Assembly: GCF_019396355.1 (NCBI RefSeq)
Contig: NZ_JAHKRK010000029.1
Location: forward strand, 1 to 53,399
Direction of reading: 5' to 3'
Length of the DNA stretch: 53,399 nucleotides
DNA from: Pseudonocardia nigra
GTDB taxonomy: Bacteria > Actinomycetota > Actinomycetes > Mycobacteriales > Pseudonocardiaceae
Below are positions 8,620-17,059 of the stretch, piece by piece. Both the position numbers and the translations under genes were made by a program. Position 1 is the first letter of the stretch. Each line of letters opens with the position of its first letter. A model generated the notes under the pieces. The model worked only from the letters and a program-made list of their open reading frames with translations, was not told where the DNA came from and searched no databases.

Positions 8620-8910
8620 TCAGCCGATCCGAAGGATCGTCGGGTGCGCGCTGACCGGCACGGTGAAACTGTCATCCTCGGCCAGCATGATCCGCTCGGG
8701 AAGTTCACGGCCATCGATCCGGACATACGACCCGGACGTCACGTCTGGTACGGCTACCGTCACGTCGGCATCGGGGTTGGGCAGGTCCTCGCGGACCTCC
8801 GGGTCCCAGATCTCCTGCGCCCGCCAGAGCGCGACGTCAACGCTGCCGTCCGAGCGTGTGAACGCCTGCACCCGCAGCTCCTTCCCTGCGCCGGAGACGA
8901 CCATCCGCAC
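8620..8910 (-). pseudogene. C-terminal domain of GH-like paralogue 1, beyond an in-frame stop
   Basis: This frame follows the stop of the 8911-10161 gene in register. Its 96 residues (LRVQAFTRSDGSVDVALW..., ending SAHPTILRIG) correspond closely to the C-terminal beta domain of the two intact paralogues, for example LRVQPYIRSDGSIDVVLW and MRVHPFVRSDGSIDVALW. It is therefore the detached tail of the same protein. GTG 8910 lies directly after the TGA, so translational reinitiation is conceivable, but no separate ribosome binding site is evident. Confidence 0.7.
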
Positions 8911-10161
8911 TCATGTGGCCTGTGCAGGCCCTCCCTCGTCCCTCAGGGCCGAGGTCAGCGCGGCGAGAGACGCTCCACTGGGTTTGATCGAGCCGTCGGC
9001 CCGGAACAACCCGAAGTTGTGCTCCCGCTGGGTGCGGCCGGGGTCGTCGTGCTGGTCGATCAGCTCATAGGCGTGGGTAAGCGCGATGCCCTGGGCGGCG
9101 TACTCAAGGAACATCTGTGGTAGGTACGCCGACTGGGCCATCTCGGATGTGGGCTTGTGCTCGTTGTCCTTGTTCACGGCGCCGTGGAAGCCGCCTTCAG
9201 TGATCACCGGGGTTGCGTCAGGAGCCGCCTCGCGAGCTGCTGCGAGCAGCTCGGCGATCTTCTTCTCGGGCAGCTCGCCGCCGGTGTAGGGGTGCATGTT
9301 GAACCGCTCGCTGACGCCATCGTCCCCATAGGTGGTGAAGGAAGACTTGTTGTTGCGACAGAAGGACGGCGTGGTCAGCGGTACATCGTGCAGCTCGGGC
9401 AGCGAGTCCATCTGCGCGCGTAGGTCTCGGGCGAGGTCGTGGTAGCTCTCCACCTCGCCGGCACCCCAGCCGTCGCAGTCGGGCTCGTTGTCGGACTCGA
9501 TCTGACTCGCGGTGCCGGGAGCCTGCTCGGCAATCAGCCGGAGCTGGTCCTGCACGCTCATCGGTTCGCCGTCGTTGAGAATGTAGGAGACCCCAGCGCC
9601 GGGGCCTACCTGCTCGACGAACTGCTTGTAGAACTCCATTGACTGCGGGGTGACTGCATCGCGGATGTGGCGCACGCCGAGACGCTCCAGCATCGCCAGC
9701 AGATCGTGCTCGCCATACGCGGTGTCGGAGTAGTGGTGGTGCATCGCTACTCCGATCGTGTCAACGACCGCGTCGGCCGGTTTCGCGTGGTACTCGGGCC
9801 ACGTCGCGTGGTCGGTCTGCTGCTCGTCTGGGTCCGCGTGGTCTGGCCGCGCCGCGGGCGGCGTCGCTTCACCGAGTCGCACGGTCGGCTGAGTCTGGGC
9901 CGCGTCGTCTTGAGACGTGTTGGCCGATGGCGGGGCGCCCTGCGAGCTATCTTCGGCCGAAGCGGGCACGGCGGCATCCATTGTGCTGGCGTTCGCGCTG
10001 ATCAATACCGCCGGAACCACGGTGGCGAGCAGCGCCACCCGCACAGGGCGGCCGCGCGCACCGCGGGTCGCGCCACGTCGTGGCGCCGAGACTCGAGGCG
10101 CCCTGTCGGCACGGCGGTGACGCGGGTGGACGCTATGCCGGGGAGCGGAAAGCCTGGACAT
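8911..10161 (-). CDS. Secreted GH-A-like glycoside hydrolase, paralogue 1 (truncated by TGA)
   Basis: The 416-residue frame has an Arg-rich N-terminus and a hydrophobic export segment (VALLATVVPAVLIS), then a low-complexity linker. The catalytic domain holds GVAMHHHYSDTAYGEHDLL, IRDAVTPQSMEFY, QIESDNEPDCDGW and VITEGGFHG. NEP and TEGG resemble the acid/base and nucleophile strands of clan GH-A TIM-barrel hydrolases. I cannot assign the GH family. Compared with two paralogues at 12552 and 20063, the coding sequence is interrupted by TGA 8913-8911; the missing C-terminal domain follows in the same frame. It lies between flippase and ugd, so it probably acts on the locus's own polysaccharide. 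Confidence 0.75.
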   Translation of the reverse strand: MSRLSAPRHSVHPRHRRADRAPRVSAPRRGATRGARGRPVRVALLATVVPAVLISANASTMDAAVPASAEDSSQGAPPSANTSQDDAAQTQPTVRLGEATPPAARPDHADPDEQQTDHATWPEYHAKPADAVVDTIGVAMHHHYSDTAYGEHDLLAMLERLGVRHIRDAVTPQSMEFYKQFVEQVGPGAGVSYILNDGEPMSVQDQLRLIAEQAPGTASQIESDNEPDCDGWGAGEVESYHDLARDLRAQMDSLPELHDVPLTTPSFCRNNKSSFTTYGDDGVSERFNMHPYTGGELPEKKIAELLAAAREAAPDATPVITEGGFHGAVNKDNEHKPTSEMAQSAYLPQMFLEYAAQGIALTHAYELIDQHDDPGRTQREHNFGLFRADGSIKPSGASLAALTSALRDEGGPAQAT

Positions 10162-10338
10162 GGCGGCGCACGCTACGAGCTACACCACGTGGATCAGGCG
10201 AACCTGAGAGCAGCAGATACGGCGCTGCGCTGAACGAGCAGTATCACGCGATGGCGAGCGCGGTCCGCCGGGCAGGTCGGCGCCGCGCTACACCAGATGA
10301 ACCAGTGACGTTCTCAGCTTCGCGGACGACGACACTCA

Positions 10339-12093
10339 TTACTTCTTGCCACGCCTGCGGACCGTGCCGACCAGCGCGCGCAGGTCGGCGGGTCGGGGTA
10401 GCAGCAGCGTGGTCGGCCCGACGCCGGTGGTCCGCCAGAACGCGTAGGCCAGCACCCCGTTGACCGCCACGGCGGCGGCGAGAGTGGTCCAGGCCGCGCC
10501 CATTCCACCGAGCAGCGGAGCGAGCACGATCAGTCCTGTCACGACCACAACGACCCCGATGGCGCAAGCCCACGACTGGATCCCCGGCCTGCCGAGGGCG
10601 CTGATCGATCCGGCGATGAAGATGTTGACGCCGCTGGGAATCGTGCCGAGTAACAGCACCTCGGCCATCGGCACGGCGGGCCGGAACGCCTCGGTGAACA
10701 GCAGCGGGAGGACGAACGGGGTGACCACCATGAACGCGAGCACTGGCACGGTCAGGGCGATCACGGACATCCGGCAGGCGCGTGCCGCCGCCTGGGTGTC
10801 ACGGGTGGCCGCCACTTCGGAGAGCAGAATGGCGCGCAGATCGCTTACCAGCATTCGGGGCACCTCGGCCAGCGAAACGGCCACGGCGTAATAGCCCAGC
10901 TGCGCGGCGCCGGCCAGCGGAAGCAGCACCACCTGGTCGAGACGCCAGATGAGGACGTTCGACAGCTCGCCGCCCCAGGACCGGAAGCCGTAGGCGTAGG
11001 CGGCGCCACCGAGCGCACGCAACCGGCGCCACTGCAGCCTGGGGCGGGACAGCCCGGTGAGAAGCACCAGCTGGGCGGCCACGAGCATGCCCACCTGTGC
11101 AAACGTGGCGGTGGCAACGGTCAGGACGCCACCGATGGCCAGCAGGACCAGCAGCACGAGCCTGCCAAGTCCCACCATCCACCGCTCCCGCACGAGCAAG
11201 TCGTAGCGGCCCTCCCCCATACGGGCTCCACTCACCGCCCGCAGGGCCATCGTCGGGATCAGCGTCAGGGCGGCCAGCCGCAGGAGCAGCACCCCCGGCT
11301 CGTAGTCACCCATGATGTACGGCGCCAGCACCCACAACATCCCCGCACCGAGCAGACCGGTCACGGCCTGGCTCGATCCGAGGGTGAACGCGACCGTGGA
11401 GACGTGTTGCCTGCGCCGGGCGACGAGGTAGGTCGCCGCATCGGTTAGGCCGATTGCCAGTACGAAGGGCATCAGCAACACCGCGGCGAGGATCGCCGAG
11501 AGATACCCGCGGCCCTCCGGACCAAGGAAGGCGGCTAGAAGCGGTCCGGTGGCGAGCGATACCAGAGGCAGGACCCCGCCCGCGACGACGAGCTGCAGCG
11601 CATTCCGCCGCACGTTGCGCCGCTGCGCGCCCGACTTCACCCGCGCCTGCTTGATCTCGGCCAGGGAGAGCCTGTCGGTCGCCAGATCGTCGCTCAGGGC
11701 ATCCGTGCCCACGGTCGACACGTCGAGCCGAGCGGTCGGGTTGTCCTGGTGATTGGACTGGTCGTTTGGATTGGGCTCGCCGCCGGTATCGAGATGGAGC
11801 TTCCCGTCGAAGTCGGGCTCGGCCGCCGGCCCCGCGTTCCCGGTGGGCTCGGGATCGGCGTGACCACGGGTATCGGCGGTTCCCGGGTTGGGTCTGGCCG
11901 GATTGCCTGGTCGCGGTATCGGCGTGGTCGCGGGGTCGTCAGGGGACGATTGCGGCGCCGTGCTGCTGGAAACGGCATCGGACGGGTGGTCGGCCGAGGG
12001 CGCCGGCGCGGTTGCAGCCTCAGGAGCCACCGGGATCGGGGTCGCCGGCTTCTCAACACCGAAGCAGGGGGAGCGGGAATCACGCTGGGTCAC
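10339..12093 (-). CDS. Wzx-type oligosaccharide flippase
   Basis: The 584-residue polytopic protein is of the polysaccharide transporter/MATE-like flippase family, which moves polyprenyl-linked repeat units to the outer face of the membrane. Residues 1 to about 160 are an unusual, hydrophilic, Pro/Asp/Thr-rich tail predicted disordered. From about residue 165 a chain of roughly 12-14 hydrophobic helices follows, beginning LQLVVAGGVLPLVSLATGPLLAAFLGPEGRGYLS, where LGPEGRG is typical of the family. It starts at GTG 12093 with a weak upstream AGCAGG. It heads the minus-strand group with hydrolase 1 and ugd. Confidence 0.85.
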   Translation of the reverse strand: MTQRDSRSPCFGVEKPATPIPVAPEAATAPAPSADHPSDAVSSSTAPQSSPDDPATTPIPRPGNPARPNPGTADTRGHADPEPTGNAGPAAEPDFDGKLHLDTGGEPNPNDQSNHQDNPTARLDVSTVGTDALSDDLATDRLSLAEIKQARVKSGAQRRNVRRNALQLVVAGGVLPLVSLATGPLLAAFLGPEGRGYLSAILAAVLLMPFVLAIGLTDAATYLVARRRQHVSTVAFTLGSSQAVTGLLGAGMLWVLAPYIMGDYEPGVLLLRLAALTLIPTMALRAVSGARMGEGRYDLLVRERWMVGLGRLVLLVLLAIGGVLTVATATFAQVGMLVAAQLVLLTGLSRPRLQWRRLRALGGAAYAYGFRSWGGELSNVLIWRLDQVVLLPLAGAAQLGYYAVAVSLAEVPRMLVSDLRAILLSEVAATRDTQAAARACRMSVIALTVPVLAFMVVTPFVLPLLFTEAFRPAVPMAEVLLLGTIPSGVNIFIAGSISALGRPGIQSWACAIGVVVVVTGLIVLAPLLGGMGAAWTTLAAAVAVNGVLAYAFWRTTGVGPTTLLLPRPADLRALVGTVRRRGKK

Positions 12094-12551
12094 CGATACA
12101 CCTGCTGGCGGCCGGCGGCTCTCGACGCGCGGGAGCCACGACAGATCGATCTGATCATCAGAGGCCTCCCGGGTCGAGATCGGGTGGACGTCGCGACGCT
12201 ACCGCAACGTCCTGCCCCGCGAGGGACGCCGGGACGACGAGCCGGGCAGTGATCGCAACGGATGACACGGCCGCAGCCGCGATGGACGAGCCATGCGGCG
12301 ATTCGCAGAAGTGAAATTGTGCTGCGGGCAAGCGGATCCGGTGACGGGATCCGCTCGTCGCCGCGGGCGTCGTAGCGGGGCCGGTGAGGACGCCTACGTG
12401 CAATGTATCCGGCGTGAAGCCCACAAACCGGGCACACACGTTCGGCTACGAGTTGTGCGGATCGGCCCCGCGGACGGCGTCGTCAGAGGTTAACTCGCGA
12501 CGCTGAACCTCGTCCCCGCGACCGAGACGTCCACGAGGCGGTGACCATCAG
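12094..12551. other. Divergent intergenic region with a 9-bp-arm inverted repeat
   Basis: This stretch separates the minus-strand flippase from the plus-strand hydrolase 2. No frame in it has a convincing start and coding pattern; short basic frames are shadows. It contains the inverted repeat 12331-12355 and a slightly lower-GC segment around 12300-12330 (GAAATTGT) that could hold promoter elements for either gene. Confidence 0.5.
12331..12355. promoter_or_regulatory. Perfect inverted repeat between flippase and hydrolase 2
   Basis: AGCGGATCC (12331-12339) and GGATCCGCT (12347-12355) are exact complements around a 7-base spacer. There is no downstream T-run. The position in a divergent promoter region suggests an operator, though a transcript hairpin is possible. 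Confidence 0.5.
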
Positions 12552-14180
12552 ATGGGTCCCAGGCTGCCCTTCCGGCCTCGCCGGCATCAGGCACTCTGGC
12601 CGATCCCGGCATGGCTGACGGCGGCCTGCCTGCTCGCGGCCGCGCCTGTGCTCGGGCACGACCAACAACACCCATCCGCGCCGGAGGCCGCATTCATCTC
12701 GGATGTCGCATCCGCTTCGGAACACGGGTGGCAGACCTACCTGGCGCCTCCCGCAGACGGCTTCGTCGACACGGTCGGCGTGGTGACCCACCACCACTAC
12801 TCCAACACCTCCTACGGCGAGCACGACCTGCTGAAGATGCTCGACCGACTCAACATCAGGCACATCCGCGACGCGATCACTCCGCAGTCGATGGAGTTCT
12901 ACGCCGACTTCGTCGAGCAGGCCGGCCCCGGAGCCGGCGTCTCCTACGTCCTCAACGACGGCGAGGACATTCCGTGGGAGGACCAGATCCGAATGGTCGC
13001 CGGGCAGGCGCCCGCCACCGCGAGCCAGATCGAGTCGGACAACGAACCGGACTGCGACGGCTGGCAGGACGGCGAGATCGAGGGTTATCACGAGCTGGCC
13101 CGCGACATGCGCGAGCTGATGGACTCGCTGCCCGAGCTACGCGAAGTGCCGCTGGCGACGCCGTCCTTCTGCCGCACCACGGAGGAGCACTACTCCGCTT
13201 ACGGCGACGACGGGGTGAGCGACAGGTTCAACATCCACCCCTACGTGGCCGGACTGCTGCCCGAGGAGGAGATCGGACGGACGCTGGAGTGGGTGCGCAA
13301 CGCCGCGCCGGGCGCCGTGCCCGTGGTGACCGAGGGCGGGTTCCACAATGCGGTGAAGACCAAGAGTGGCCACCTTCCGACATCGGAGCGAGCAGAAGGC
13401 GCTTACCTGCCGCAGATGTTCCTGGAGTATCAGCGCCGGGGTATTGCGCTGACCCACAGCTACGAGCTGATCAACATCCGGGACGATCCCAGCGAAACCA
13501 AGCGGGAGGAGCACTTCGGGCTCTATCGCTTCGACGGCAGTCTGAAACCGGCCGGGGCGTCGCTTGCGGCGCTGCTGGCGACGATGACCGACTCGCGGGG
13601 GGCGGGTGCCGAACCGCAGACTGTCCGCCTGGCCGCCGAGGGTGGAGGCGACAAGCTGCGTGTCCAGCCCTACATCCGCTCAGACGGCTCGATCGATGTC
13701 GTGCTATGGATGGCGCAGCGGATCTGGGATCGCGACGAGCGTCGTGATCTGCCCAACAAGATCTCGCAGATCACGGTGTCGGTGCCCGAGATCAGCGGGG
13801 GCAGCTACGTCCGTATCGACGGCACCGAGAAGCCCGAACGCATCCGTATGGGTGACGCCTCGCGTTTCACCGTGCCGGTCAACGCGCACCCAACCGTGCT
13901 GCGGCTGGATCCCGGGGCTTCGGGACACGTGCAGCCAGACTCCGGCGACCGGCTTTGCGACTCCGAGCGGCCCGACGGCGGCGCATGTGTGAGGGACCGG
14001 CGCAGTAATGCCGAACCGTCTGCCGTCTCCTCCAGCACCCGCCCTCAATCAGGCAACGGTGGGTCGGCCCGTGGAGGCGTTGCGCGCCTCCGCGAAGGGA
14101 CGCAGGGATCAGTAGGCCCCGCCCCCACGGCAGACCGCCCCGAGTGTCTTCCAGAGGATCATGACGTCGAGTGCGATTGA
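12552..14180 (+). CDS. Secreted GH-A-like glycoside hydrolase, paralogue 2
   Basis: The 542-residue protein starts MGPRLPFRPRRHQALW and has a signal peptide (LTAACLLAAAPVLG). The catalytic domain repeats the motifs of paralogue 1: VVTHHHYSNTSYGEHDLL, IRDAITPQSMEFY, NEP with Glu165 and VVTEGGFHN with Glu261, about 96 residues apart. These fit the acid/base and nucleophile of clan GH-A. A C-terminal beta domain (LRVQPYIRSDGSID) ends near residue 455. After that comes a Ser/Arg/Gly-rich tail of about 85 residues not found in the paralogues; it overlaps the 3' end of the sugar transferase by 72 bases. The tail may be a late read-through extension. Confidence 0.75.
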   Translation: MGPRLPFRPRRHQALWPIPAWLTAACLLAAAPVLGHDQQHPSAPEAAFISDVASASEHGWQTYLAPPADGFVDTVGVVTHHHYSNTSYGEHDLLKMLDRLNIRHIRDAITPQSMEFYADFVEQAGPGAGVSYVLNDGEDIPWEDQIRMVAGQAPATASQIESDNEPDCDGWQDGEIEGYHELARDMRELMDSLPELREVPLATPSFCRTTEEHYSAYGDDGVSDRFNIHPYVAGLLPEEEIGRTLEWVRNAAPGAVPVVTEGGFHNAVKTKSGHLPTSERAEGAYLPQMFLEYQRRGIALTHSYELINIRDDPSETKREEHFGLYRFDGSLKPAGASLAALLATMTDSRGAGAEPQTVRLAAEGGGDKLRVQPYIRSDGSIDVVLWMAQRIWDRDERRDLPNKISQITVSVPEISGGSYVRIDGTEKPERIRMGDASRFTVPVNAHPTVLRLDPGASGHVQPDSGDRLCDSERPDGGACVRDRRSNAEPSAVSSSTRPQSGNGGSARGGVARLREGTQGSVGPAPTADRPECLPEDHDVECD

Positions 14181-15611
14181 CCAGTTCTCGACATAGCGCA
14201 GGTCCAGGCGCACGGTCTCGTCCCAGGAGAGGTCGCTGCGCCCGCTGACCTGCCACAAGCCGGTCATGCCCGGACGCACGAGGAGTCTGCGTTGGGCCTC
14301 GGCGGTGTACGCGGCGACCTCCCGGGGCAGCGGTGGCCGGGGCCCCACCAGCGACATCGACCCGGTCAGGACGTTGAACAGCTGTGGTAGCTCGTCGAGG
14401 GAGTACTTGCGCAGAACCGCGCCGATCCGTGTGATTCGTGGGTCCGCTCGCATCTTGAACATCGGACCGGCGGCCTCGTTCCGCACCTCCAGGTCGGCGA
14501 GCCTGGCTTCGGCGCCCACCACCATCGAGCGGAACTTGACCATGCGGAAGGTCTGGCCTTTCGCCCCGACCCGCTCCTGGCGGAAGAACGCCGGCCCGCC
14601 GTCGCGACGCACACAGACAACAATGACCAGCAGCATCGGGGCGAGCAACAGCAACAAGATCGCCGCGCCGAGGCGGTCGATCGTTGCCTTCACCAGGCGT
14701 CCGGCGCCACTGAACCGGGGCTGGGTCAGGCGCAGCAGCGGCAGGCCGTCGACCGGCGTGATGTGCAGGCGCGGACCCGCCACCTCCATGAGCCCGGGGT
14801 CGACGACCACCTCTGTGGGCGTGCCCTCGAGCTGCCACGCGAGCTGGTGCAGCCGGGCGGGGCCCCATCCGGCCGTCGGGCCGACGGCCACGACGTCGCA
14901 ACCCACTGAGCGCACCGACCGACCGACCGCGTCGAGATCGCCGACAACCGGCACCCCCTCCATTTCGGCGGCGCCGCCGGGTCCAGCTCCGGTTGGCGTG
15001 CAGATCGCGGTGATCGTCCACCCGAAATGCAGGTCACGGCGAGTGCGGCGGACCAGGTCGAGGACGGCGTCGTGGTTGCCCACCGCGAGCACCGTCTGCA
15101 TGCACCGGTTGCTCTCCCGCCGCCGGTGCAGCATCTTGCGCAAGGTTCGACGCGAGATCAGGCACACCACGCCGTACAGCGGCAGCACGCCGAATACCCA
15201 CGGGCGCACAGATTCGATCTTGAAAGCCAATCCGGCCAGCCCGAGGATCACGACGCTGCCCGCCACCGCGCGGTAGACGCGTTTGAACTCCTCGCTGCCG
15301 GTTCCCAGGATCCGCTCGTCCCACACCCGACAGAGAGTCAGGCTGACGGGCAGGAGGGCCAATGCGACAACGCCGCAGGCGACGTTGGCGCGCACGGCCT
15401 CGGCGCCCTCGCCGATCCCGAGAGTCATTGCGCAGGCGACGACGAGGACGAGCAGGACCAGGTCAGCGGTTCGGACGACGGCAGCGAAGCGGTGCTGCCA
15501 GATCCCCGCCGGTACCGCGGCGTGCTTCGCCACCCGATACGGCGGCAGGTGAGCCGGCGTGAACCTGGCGCTTGCGCTCGCCATGTCCGTGACTTCACGA
15601 GATGCGCTCAT
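14109..15611 (-). CDS. Priming polyprenyl-phosphate sugar phosphotransferase
   Basis: I chose ATG 15611 (MSASREVTDMAS) because GGGAGAAG lies just upstream; the longer frame from 15716 adds an unlikely basic leader. The 500-residue protein has N-terminal transmembrane helices, a Rossmann-like CoA-binding-type middle region and a C-terminal bacterial sugar transferase domain. That domain carries RQERVGAKGQTFRMVKFRSM, RKYSLDELPQLFNVL, MSLVGPRPPLP and RPGMTGLWQVSGRS, all hallmarks of the WbaP/CpsE family. It transfers a sugar-1-phosphate to undecaprenyl or decaprenyl phosphate and starts repeat-unit synthesis. It is divergent from the GT4 gene at 15863. Confidence 0.9.
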   Translation of the reverse strand: MSASREVTDMASASARFTPAHLPPYRVAKHAAVPAGIWQHRFAAVVRTADLVLLVLVVACAMTLGIGEGAEAVRANVACGVVALALLPVSLTLCRVWDERILGTGSEEFKRVYRAVAGSVVILGLAGLAFKIESVRPWVFGVLPLYGVVCLISRRTLRKMLHRRRESNRCMQTVLAVGNHDAVLDLVRRTRRDLHFGWTITAICTPTGAGPGGAAEMEGVPVVGDLDAVGRSVRSVGCDVVAVGPTAGWGPARLHQLAWQLEGTPTEVVVDPGLMEVAGPRLHITPVDGLPLLRLTQPRFSGAGRLVKATIDRLGAAILLLLLAPMLLVIVVCVRRDGGPAFFRQERVGAKGQTFRMVKFRSMVVGAEARLADLEVRNEAAGPMFKMRADPRITRIGAVLRKYSLDELPQLFNVLTGSMSLVGPRPPLPREVAAYTAEAQRRLLVRPGMTGLWQVSGRSDLSWDETVRLDLRYVENWSIALDVMILWKTLGAVCRGGGAY

Positions 15612-15862
15612 CGGAAGCTTCTCCCGGCGATCGAGTGTGCCGGTGCCGCCCACGTCGGCTCCCCGTGCCTTGCAGCCGCACCCTTCTCCTTCCTTCTTTC
15701 GATGCGGCCGGTGCACTCGTTACGCAGGCGTGGAGCTGCGATCTCCCGCGACGGCTGCCGGGAGGGTCACCGTCGGGGGCCGTAGCATCCGCTGGAACGC
15801 TCCTCGACGCGGGCAGCAGCTCGGCGCGCGAGGTCGAGAACGCAGCGAAGGGCGTGTAGCGG

Positions 15863-16993
15863 ATGCGGAGCCAGGGCGATCGGAGACCGGCTCCGCGGGT
15901 CGTGCTGGCCCACGACTACCTGACCCAGCGCGGTGGCGCCGAGCGGGTGGTGCTCGAGCTGGCCCGGCAGTTCCCCTCAGCGCCGGTGCTCACCAGCTTC
16001 TACGAACCAAGCGGGACGTTTCCCGGTTTCGCCGAGGTGGACGTGCGGCCGAGCAGGTTGTCGCGGCTACGCGTGCTGCGCGCGGACCCACGCCGGGCGT
16101 TCCCCCTGCTGGCGCCCATGTTCTCGATGCGGTCCGCGCCACGTGATGTGCTACTGGCCAGCTCATCGGGGTGGGCGCACGGGCTGCGCAGCTCCGGGGC
16201 GAAGGTCGTCTACTGCCACAACCCGGCGCGCTGGCTCTACCAGCCCGACGACTACTTCGCCGGATTCCCGCGGCCTGTGCGAGTGGTGCTCAGCCGTATG
16301 CTTGCACCGCTTCGGGCGTGGGACCGGAGGGCGGCCCGCTCAGCCAACACCTACCTGGCCAACTCCAGCTCGGTTGCCGAGCGCATCCAGGACGTCTACG
16401 GAATCGCGGCACGGGTGGTCCACCCACCCAGCGGCTTACACCCCAGCGAACCGCGCGAGCCCGTCGCGGGTGTCGAGCCGGGTTTCCTGCTCACCGTCGG
16501 TCGTCGCCGGGGCTACAAGAACAACGCCCTGGTGTGCGAGGCCGCCGAGCTGTCGGGCAGGCGGTTGGTGGTGGTGGGAGGGCTACCGGAGCGCGCGAAG
16601 CCGTGGCCCGAGCACATCCTGGGCGTCCGGGACATCAGCGACGGCGCTCTACGCTGGCTCTACGCGAACTGCAGCGCGGTGGTCGCGATGGGCCACGAGG
16701 ACTTCGGTCTCACTCCGATCGAAGGTTTCGTCTTCGGCAAACCGTGCATCGCGCTGCGGGCCGGTGGTTACCTGGACAGCTGCGACGAGGAGATCACCGG
16801 CCCACTGGTCGACGCGGCCACGGCGCCGCAGCTCGCCGCAGTGCTGGCCGCCTTCGACGAGCGAGACTTTGATGCGGCCCGCATAAGGGCTCACGCCACC
16901 CGGTTCAGCCCGGAGGCGTTCGGTGACCAGGTGCTCGCTGCGTTGGAGGAGGTTGCAGGTGTCTCGCTGGGCCACGAGCGGGCGAGCCGGTAG
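15863..16993 (+). CDS. Glycosyltransferase family 4
   Basis: The 376-residue cytoplasmic GT-B enzyme begins MRSQGDRRPAPRVVLAHDYL. The N-terminal segment YLTQRGGAERVVLELAR is typical of GT4 acceptor domains. The donor-binding part has LTVGRRRGYKNN and the E-x7-E-like motif GHEDFGLTPIEGFVFGKPCIA. It should transfer a nucleotide-activated sugar to the growing lipid-linked repeat unit. The gene is divergent from the priming transferase and convergent with the Wzz-like gene at 17060. Confidence 0.87.
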   Translation: MRSQGDRRPAPRVVLAHDYLTQRGGAERVVLELARQFPSAPVLTSFYEPSGTFPGFAEVDVRPSRLSRLRVLRADPRRAFPLLAPMFSMRSAPRDVLLASSSGWAHGLRSSGAKVVYCHNPARWLYQPDDYFAGFPRPVRVVLSRMLAPLRAWDRRAARSANTYLANSSSVAERIQDVYGIAARVVHPPSGLHPSEPREPVAGVEPGFLLTVGRRRGYKNNALVCEAAELSGRRLVVVGGLPERAKPWPEHILGVRDISDGALRWLYANCSAVVAMGHEDFGLTPIEGFVFGKPCIALRAGGYLDSCDEEITGPLVDAATAPQLAAVLAAFDERDFDAARIRAHATRFSPEAFGDQVLAALEEVAGVSLGHERASR

Positions 16994-17059
16994 CCCGAAG
17001 TCGGTCTGGCGTCGAGCCGACTTCGCGCTCGTCGGCCGGACGCCCGACAGGATATGAAG

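Noticed and set aside
8908..8913. Selenocysteine at the TGA of hydrolase 1
   Set aside because: Paralogues have ordinary residues at this point, the position is a linker and no SECIS-like hairpin was recognised.
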